Shown here: positions 13,838 through 17,753 of the stretch, one piece after another
Numbering within the stretch: position 1 is the first letter of the stretch
Layout: every line of letters begins with the position of its first letter
Assembly: GCF_020742175.1 (NCBI RefSeq)
Contig: NZ_DYXM01000202.1
Span: 1 to 17,753, forward strand
DNA: 17,753 nucleotides
Direction: 5' to 3'
Source of the DNA: Dietzia timorensis
Lineage (GTDB): Bacteria; Actinomycetota; Actinomycetes; Mycobacteriales; Mycobacteriaceae
The notes under the pieces: generated by a model
The model's input: only the letters and a program-made list of their open reading frames with translations
Told to the model about the DNA's origin: nothing
The model's database searches: none
Position numbers and translations under genes: made by a program

Positions 13838-13860
13838 TGTCCAGAAATTGGACAGTCCAA
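13838..13860. promoter_or_regulatory. Palindromic operator candidate upstream of the alcohol dehydrogenase gene
   Basis: TGTCCA (13838-13843) and TGGACA (13849-13854) form an inverted repeat with a 5-nt spacer. TGGACA is also half of a second perfect palindrome, TTGGACAGTCCAA (13848-13860). Three half-sites thus lie in 23 bp, about 78-100 nt before the dehydrogenase start and just after the activator gene, the expected place for a Fis-type activator site. Binding is not shown. Confidence 0.6.
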
Positions 13861-13937
13861 ATCCCCGCTGGCTCCATAGGCTCATATGTGATCCGACTCA
13901 CAGAGAGCCGTAAAGGCTGCAAGGAAAGGACATCCCG

Positions 13938-15050
13938 ATGAAGACAAAGGCTGCAGTGCTGTTCGACAGTGGCAAGCCCTTCGAGGTCATGGAGCTCGAA
14001 CTGGACGGACCCGGCCCGGGCGAGGTGCTCATCAAGTACACCGCCGCCGGCCTCTGCCACTCGGACCTGCACCTCACCGACGGCGATTTCCAGCCGCGCT
14101 TCCCGATGGTCGGTGGCCACGAGGGCAGCGGGATCATCGAGGAGGTCGGCCCGGGCGTCACGAAGGTCAAGCCCGGCGACCACGTCGTGTGTGCCTTCAT
14201 TCCGAGCTGTGGCACGTGCCGCTACTGCTCGACCGGACGCCAGAGCCTGTGCGACATGGGCGCGAACATCCTCGACGGCGCGCTTCCCGGCGGCGGCTAC
14301 CGCTTCCACGGCGGAGGACAGGACTTCGGCGCATTCTGCATGCTCGGCACCTTCTCCGAGCGGGCCACGATCTCTGAGCACTCCGTCGTCAAGGTCGACG
14401 ACTGGCTGCCGCTGGACAAGGCCGTACTCGTCGGCTGTGGCGTCCCGTCCGGCTGGGGCACCGCGACGAAGGCCGGCGATCTTCGCCCCGGCGACTCGAC
14501 GATCATCTTCGGCGTCGGCGGTCTGGGCATCAATGCCGTGCAGGGTGCCAAGGCCGCGGGCGCGCGCCACATCATCGCCGTCGACCCGGTGGAGATGAAG
14601 CGCGAGCAGGCGCTCAAGTTCGGCGCCACGCACGCGTTCGCCGACGCGGCCGAGGCGCGCGCGAAGCTGCAGGAGCTCACGTGGGGCCAGATGGCCGACG
14701 CGGCGCTCATCCTCGTCGGCACGGTGGACGAGCAGGTCGTCCAGGATGCATTCGCCTCCATCGGTAAGGGCGGCCGCGTGATCGTCACAGGCCTCGCACA
14801 CCCGGAGAAGCTCACGGTGCACGTGTCCGGCTTCGAGCTCACCCTGTTCGAGAAGACGATCCAGGGTTCGCTGTTCGGGTCGTCCAACCCGCAGTACGAC
14901 ATCGTCCGCCTGCTGCGCATGTACAACGACGGGGACCTCAAGCTCGACGAACTGGTGACGAACACGTACACCATCGAAACGATCAACGAGGGCTACGAGG
15001 ACCTGCGTGCGGGCAAGAACATTCGCGGTGTCGTGCTCCACGATCAGTAG
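13938..15050 (+). CDS. NDMA-dependent-type zinc alcohol dehydrogenase
   Basis: A 370-residue medium-chain (MDR) dehydrogenase of the actinobacterial class with tightly bound NAD that oxidises alcohols (measured in vitro with nitrosodimethylaniline as acceptor). Catalytic zinc ligands are C40, H61 with E62 in GGHEGSG, and C167 in VGCGVPSG. The structural zinc site has four cysteines, C91, C94, C97 and C105. The Rossmann motif is GVGGLG (192-197), with the ribose-binding Asp at D216. The insertion GGGYRFHGGGQDFGAFCMLGTFSE after the zinc loop is typical of this class. AAGGAAAGGA lies before the ATG at 13938. The GAF-Fis activator gene precedes it, and it converges on znuA with 12 nt between stops and no terminator. 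The physiological substrate is unknown. Confidence 0.92.
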   Translation: MKTKAAVLFDSGKPFEVMELELDGPGPGEVLIKYTAAGLCHSDLHLTDGDFQPRFPMVGGHEGSGIIEEVGPGVTKVKPGDHVVCAFIPSCGTCRYCSTGRQSLCDMGANILDGALPGGGYRFHGGGQDFGAFCMLGTFSERATISEHSVVKVDDWLPLDKAVLVGCGVPSGWGTATKAGDLRPGDSTIIFGVGGLGINAVQGAKAAGARHIIAVDPVEMKREQALKFGATHAFADAAEARAKLQELTWGQMADAALILVGTVDEQVVQDAFASIGKGGRVIVTGLAHPEKLTVHVSGFELTLFEKTIQGSLFGSSNPQYDIVRLLRMYNDGDLKLDELVTNTYTIETINEGYEDLRAGKNIRGVVLHDQ

Positions 15051-15062
15051 CGCCTAGCTTTC

Positions 15063-16073
15063 CTACGCGCCGCCGAGCGCAGTCTCGACGGCATCGACGT
15101 TGTTGTTCATCCACTCTGCGAACCCGTCCCCGTCGGGGAGGGTTTCGGTGAACTCGACGATCGGTGTCCCGGCTGCCTCGGCGGCGTCGGCGATTTCCTT
15201 GGTGGCTGCCGTCTGCGTCTGCGGGTTGACGATGAGGAGTTGGACCTCGTCGCTTCCGGCGAAGTCGCGCATTTCCGCGAAGTCGGCGGCGGATGGGTCC
15301 GACCCCTCCTCGATCGCCGAGGTGAAGCCCGCCGGGGTCACATCGTGCGCGTCGAAATCGTCGAACATGTGGCCGCCGATAGGCTCGGTCTGCAGGTAGT
15401 GCACATGCTCAGCGCCGAATGCCTCAGTGCCGCGCTGATGCAGCTCTTCGAGCGAATCGGCGAGGCCGGCCGCGTTCTCGCGGTAATAGTCGGCGTCGGC
15501 CGGGTTGAGCGTCGCAAGCTCGTCGGCGATGTTCTCCGCCAGTGTGCTCATCGCGGGGAGCGAGTACCACACGTGCTCGTTGCTTGTGGAACCTTCTTCT
15601 TCGGCGCCGTGCTCGTGGTCGTGGCCTTCCTCGTCGGCATGCTCGTGCGCATGATCGTGGCCACCCGCGCCATGGCTATGCGCCTCTACTTGTGTGCCGG
15701 TGGCCTCGGTAAAGGCGTCGACGCCCTGTAGGGAGGTGACCTCCTGGGCGTTTTCCAGCGCCTGGTCGACGAACTCGTCGTAGCCGCCGCCGTTATAGAC
15801 GACGAGGTCCGCCTGGGTGATCTTCGCGGCATCGGCGGGCGATGCCTCGAAGGAATGCGGATCGGCAGATGGATCGTCGATCACGGACTCGACGTTCCCG
15901 TGCTCCCCGGAGACGATCTCCGCCAGCGAGCCGTAGACGTTCGTAGAGGCGACGATCTCGGGCCCGGAAGAATCCCCATCTCCGCCGTCAGAGGAACATC
16001 CCGCAAGCCCTGCGACAGCCAGCACGGCAACGGACGCGAGAGCGGGGATCGACCTGGGGGATGGAGAACGCAC
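15063..16073 (-). CDS. znuA: Zinc ABC transporter substrate-binding lipoprotein, His-rich loop
   Basis: A 336-residue lipoprotein that captures zinc outside the membrane and delivers it to the importer. An Arg-containing N-terminus and hydrophobic core lead to the lipobox LAGC (Cys26). The TroA/ZnuA fold carries metal-ligand candidates H73 (DPHSFE), H167 (NEHVWYS) and the TEPIGGHMFDDFD region. Between them, residues 132-155 hold nine His with Asp/Glu, the charged loop typical of zinc-specific members. GTG 16073 is chosen because AGAAGG lies 8 nt upstream and the signal peptide then has normal length; the frame stays open far upstream but overlaps thrC. A Zur-like palindrome lies 83 bp upstream. 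It sits 3 kb from znuC-znuB, its likely partners. Confidence 0.92.
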   Translation of the reverse strand: MRSPSPRSIPALASVAVLAVAGLAGCSSDGGDGDSSGPEIVASTNVYGSLAEIVSGEHGNVESVIDDPSADPHSFEASPADAAKITQADLVVYNGGGYDEFVDQALENAQEVTSLQGVDAFTEATGTQVEAHSHGAGGHDHAHEHADEEGHDHEHGAEEEGSTSNEHVWYSLPAMSTLAENIADELATLNPADADYYRENAAGLADSLEELHQRGTEAFGAEHVHYLQTEPIGGHMFDDFDAHDVTPAGFTSAIEEGSDPSAADFAEMRDFAGSDEVQLLIVNPQTQTAATKEIADAAEAAGTPIVEFTETLPDGDGFAEWMNNNVDAVETALGGA

Positions 16074-16155
16074 GGGCACCGCCTTCTGGCGCGCAGCGAA
16101 CGGCGCGCCTGTGGATTGTCGTCTACGCCGGACGCTGTGCCCGACGAAGAACACT

Positions 16156-16172
16156 ATAATGGAAACCATTAT
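16156..16172. promoter_or_regulatory. Fur/Zur-like operator upstream of znuA
   Basis: ATAATGG-AAA-CCATTAT is a perfect palindrome with 7-bp arms and a 3-nt spacer, strikingly AT-rich in this GC-rich genome. It lies 83 bp upstream of the znuA GTG and about 90 bp upstream of thrC. On the znuA strand a TATAGT -10-like hexamer overlaps its edge, as expected for repression by the zinc-sensing Fur-family regulator Zur. The binder is inferred from the target gene and the palindrome type. Confidence 0.75.
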
Positions 16173-16262
16173 CAATAACATCCATTGGGGTCGATCTTCC
16201 GGCCTTTGCAATATCCCGGGCGCTGCATGCCTGCGGCGACGCGTCCTGGCACACTTATAGAC

Positions 16263-17684
16263 ATGGAATTTGTTTCGACCCGTGGCGGCATGGAGCCGGC
16301 GAACTTCAGCGACATCCTGCTTGAGGGGCTCGCTCCCGACGGCGGCCTCGTGGTGCCCAAGGAGATTCCGCGCGTCGAACAGGACGAGATCGAATCGTGG
16401 CGCGGTCTGGCTTACCCGCAGCTCGCGGCGAAGGTCATCGGGAAGCTGTGGACCGATATCGATATTGCCGACCTCGAGGGGATTTGCGAGCGCGCATATG
16501 GTTCGCAGTTCTCGGGCGACATCGTCCCGCTGCGAAAGGTTGACGAGCAGATCACGCTCGTGGGGCTCTCCGAGGGGCCGACGCTTGCCTTCAAGGACAT
16601 GGCCATGCAGTTCCTCGGCGAGGCGATTCCCTACGTACTTACCAAGCGCGGGCAGACACTCAATATTCTTGGCGCCACCTCCGGAGATACGGGCTCGGCG
16701 GCGGAGTACGCCTTCAGGTCGCAGCCGAACGTCGCGGTGTTCATGCTCTCTCCGCAGGGTCGGATGAGCGAATTCCAGCGGGCGCAGATGTATTCGCTGC
16801 CCGACGAGAATATTCACAACATCGCAGTCGAGGGCGTATTCGACGACTGCCAGAACATGGTCAAGGAGCTGAACGGCGACCTGAAGTTCAAGGCTGCCAA
16901 CACCCTCGGCACAGTCAACTCGATCAACCTCGGCCGCGTTGCCGCGCAGGTTGCGTACTACTTCTGGGCGTGGCTGCGCGCCACCGACGCTCTCGACGAG
17001 ACCGGGCGCGCAGAATTCGAGGCGGCGTTCTCGGTGCCCTCTGGCAACTTCGGCAATATCTTCTCCGGCCACCTCGCCAAGCAGATGGGCCTGCCCGTGC
17101 GCCGCCTCCTGCTCGCGACCAACGAAAACAACGTGCTCGACGAGTTCTTCCGCACGGGCGTCTACCGCCCCCGCAATCGCGAGAACACCCTCGCAACGTC
17201 GAGCCCCTCGATGGACATTTCGAAGGCTTCCAACCTCGAGCGCTTCGTCTACCACCTGCTCGGTAGCGACGCCCACCGCTTGCGCGAGGCCTGGGAGAAG
17301 CTCGATGCGACCGGCTCACTCGACCTGTCCGCCGAGCTCGACCGGTTCATCGGCGAGTTTGGCATCGTGTCCGGAAAGTCGACGCACAACGACCGCCTTG
17401 CCGCGATCACCTGGGTCCACGAGACCAATGGTGAGATCATCGACCCCCACACCGCTGACGGTGTCACGGTGGCTCGCGAGCTCGCCGAGCCGGACGAGAA
17501 CGTGCTCGTGCTCGAGACGGCGAAGCCGCAGAAGTTTGCCGACACCGTCATCGAGGCGCTCGGCTTCGAGGCCCCGGTCGGGGAGGAGCTCGCCGACCTG
17601 CTCGGCCGCCCGCAGCGCACCGTGGACATGGCCGACGACTCGCAGGTACTTCGCGACTACATCGCCGAGCACGCCGTCCGCTAG
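16263..17684 (+). CDS. thrC: Threonine synthase
   Basis: A 473-residue PLP enzyme that turns O-phosphohomoserine into threonine, the last step of threonine synthesis. It follows C. glutamicum ThrC closely: STRGGMEPANFSDILLEGLAPDGGL at the N-terminus, the PLP lysine K111 in AFKDMAMQ, the phosphate-binding GATSGDTGSAAEYA, VFDDCQNMVK, FSVPSGNFGNIFSGHLAKQMGLP, NENNVLDEFFRTG and SSPSMDISKASNLERF. The length is near the family's (about 480). ATG 16263 is chosen since the protein then begins MEFVSTRGG, aligned with MDYISTR of C. glutamicum. No Shine-Dalgarno is present; a TATAGA at 16256-16261 is too close to the ATG to be its leaderless -10, so the promoter is unresolved. It diverges from znuA. Confidence 0.96.
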   Translation: MEFVSTRGGMEPANFSDILLEGLAPDGGLVVPKEIPRVEQDEIESWRGLAYPQLAAKVIGKLWTDIDIADLEGICERAYGSQFSGDIVPLRKVDEQITLVGLSEGPTLAFKDMAMQFLGEAIPYVLTKRGQTLNILGATSGDTGSAAEYAFRSQPNVAVFMLSPQGRMSEFQRAQMYSLPDENIHNIAVEGVFDDCQNMVKELNGDLKFKAANTLGTVNSINLGRVAAQVAYYFWAWLRATDALDETGRAEFEAAFSVPSGNFGNIFSGHLAKQMGLPVRRLLLATNENNVLDEFFRTGVYRPRNRENTLATSSPSMDISKASNLERFVYHLLGSDAHRLREAWEKLDATGSLDLSAELDRFIGEFGIVSGKSTHNDRLAAITWVHETNGEIIDPHTADGVTVARELAEPDENVLVLETAKPQKFADTVIEALGFEAPVGEELADLLGRPQRTVDMADDSQVLRDYIAEHAVR

Positions 17685-17753
17685 TCGGGCTGCGACACTC
17701 CGCGCGCCGAGGCTAGACGGCGAAGCGAGGCGACGACCTCGTCGATCGACGCG
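17681..17753 (-). CDS. Possible 3' end of a minus-strand gene (cut by window edge)
   Basis: Reverse-strand codons from 17752 give ASIDEVVASLRRLASARGVSQPD and a TAG at 17683-17681. That stop shares the palindrome CTAG with the thrC stop, so the two genes would end tail to tail. The segment looks like a helical protein terminus, but 23 residues cannot identify a family, and the coding assignment is tentative. Confidence 0.35.
   Translation of the reverse strand, partial: ASIDEVVASLRRLASARGVSQPD

Noticed and set aside
12093..15041. 982-codon open frame on the minus strand opposite the activator and dehydrogenase genes
   Set aside because: The plus-strand proteins have full domain motifs. The reverse frame is His/Arg/Val-rich without motifs, as expected for GC-rich antisense shadow frames.
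16256..16261. TATAGA as a leaderless -10 for thrC
   Set aside because: It ends 1 nt before the ATG, so transcription would begin inside the gene, while the N-terminus encoded from ATG 16263 is conserved.
16074..17276. Upstream extension of the znuA frame across thrC
   Set aside because: It would put about 400 motif-free residues before a lipoprotein signal peptide and overlap thrC; the GTG at 16073 has a ribosome site.

Overview
The window is 17.75 kb of GC-rich DNA from an actinobacterium, most likely of the order Mycobacteriales (a corynebacterial or dietzial relative). Codons mostly end in G/C and GTG starts are frequent. The gene order mutY / beta-carbonic anhydrase / membrane protein / lpqE / carD / cysS / rlmB is the one known from Mycobacterium tuberculosis (Rv3589 down to Rv3579c) and Corynebacterium glutamicum. 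CarD is nearly identical in sequence to the mycobacterial protein, and ThrC closely follows the C. glutamicum protein. The genus cannot be fixed from the sequence alone.

Layout, left part (1-7924): the 5' end of mutY (minus) is cut by the left edge. Divergent from it run a DUF2252 kinase-like gene with a long histone-H1-like Lys/Ala/Thr tail, a beta-carbonic anhydrase gene and a single-pass membrane protein gene, all plus. A bidirectional terminator separates these from the lipoprotein gene lpqE (minus). Then come carD, cysS and rlmB (plus). Compared with the classical locus, disA-radA (between the membrane protein and lpqE) and ispD-ispF (between carD and cysS) are missing, while the rest of the order is kept. 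Four plus-strand genes here have a TANNNT-type or closely related -10 hexamer 6-7 nt before the start codon, so their mRNAs are probably leaderless.

Middle (7935-10222): an unrecognised 224-aa soluble protein follows rlmB at once, then an AMP nucleosidase gene (amn).

Right part (10278-17753): znuB and znuC (minus, overlapping TAATG) encode the permease and ATPase of a zinc-type ABC importer. The matching His-rich zinc-binding lipoprotein, znuA, lies 3 kb away on the same strand. Between them, on the opposite strand, sit a GAF-Fis activator gene and an NDMA-type zinc alcohol dehydrogenase gene, with a palindromic operator candidate just upstream of the dehydrogenase. A perfect 7-3-7 Fur/Zur-like palindrome lies upstream of znuA, and its 11-bp core recurs across the amn start. 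thrC (threonine synthase) diverges from znuA. At the right edge, the end of a possible minus-strand gene shares the CTAG palindrome with the thrC stop codon.

The genes cover housekeeping (DNA repair, RNA polymerase control, tRNA charging, rRNA methylation, threonine synthesis), CO2/bicarbonate and adenylate metabolism, zinc uptake and alcohol oxidation. No rRNA, tRNA, CRISPR array, insertion sequence or phage gene was seen, and no gene-free stretch exceeds 300 bases.
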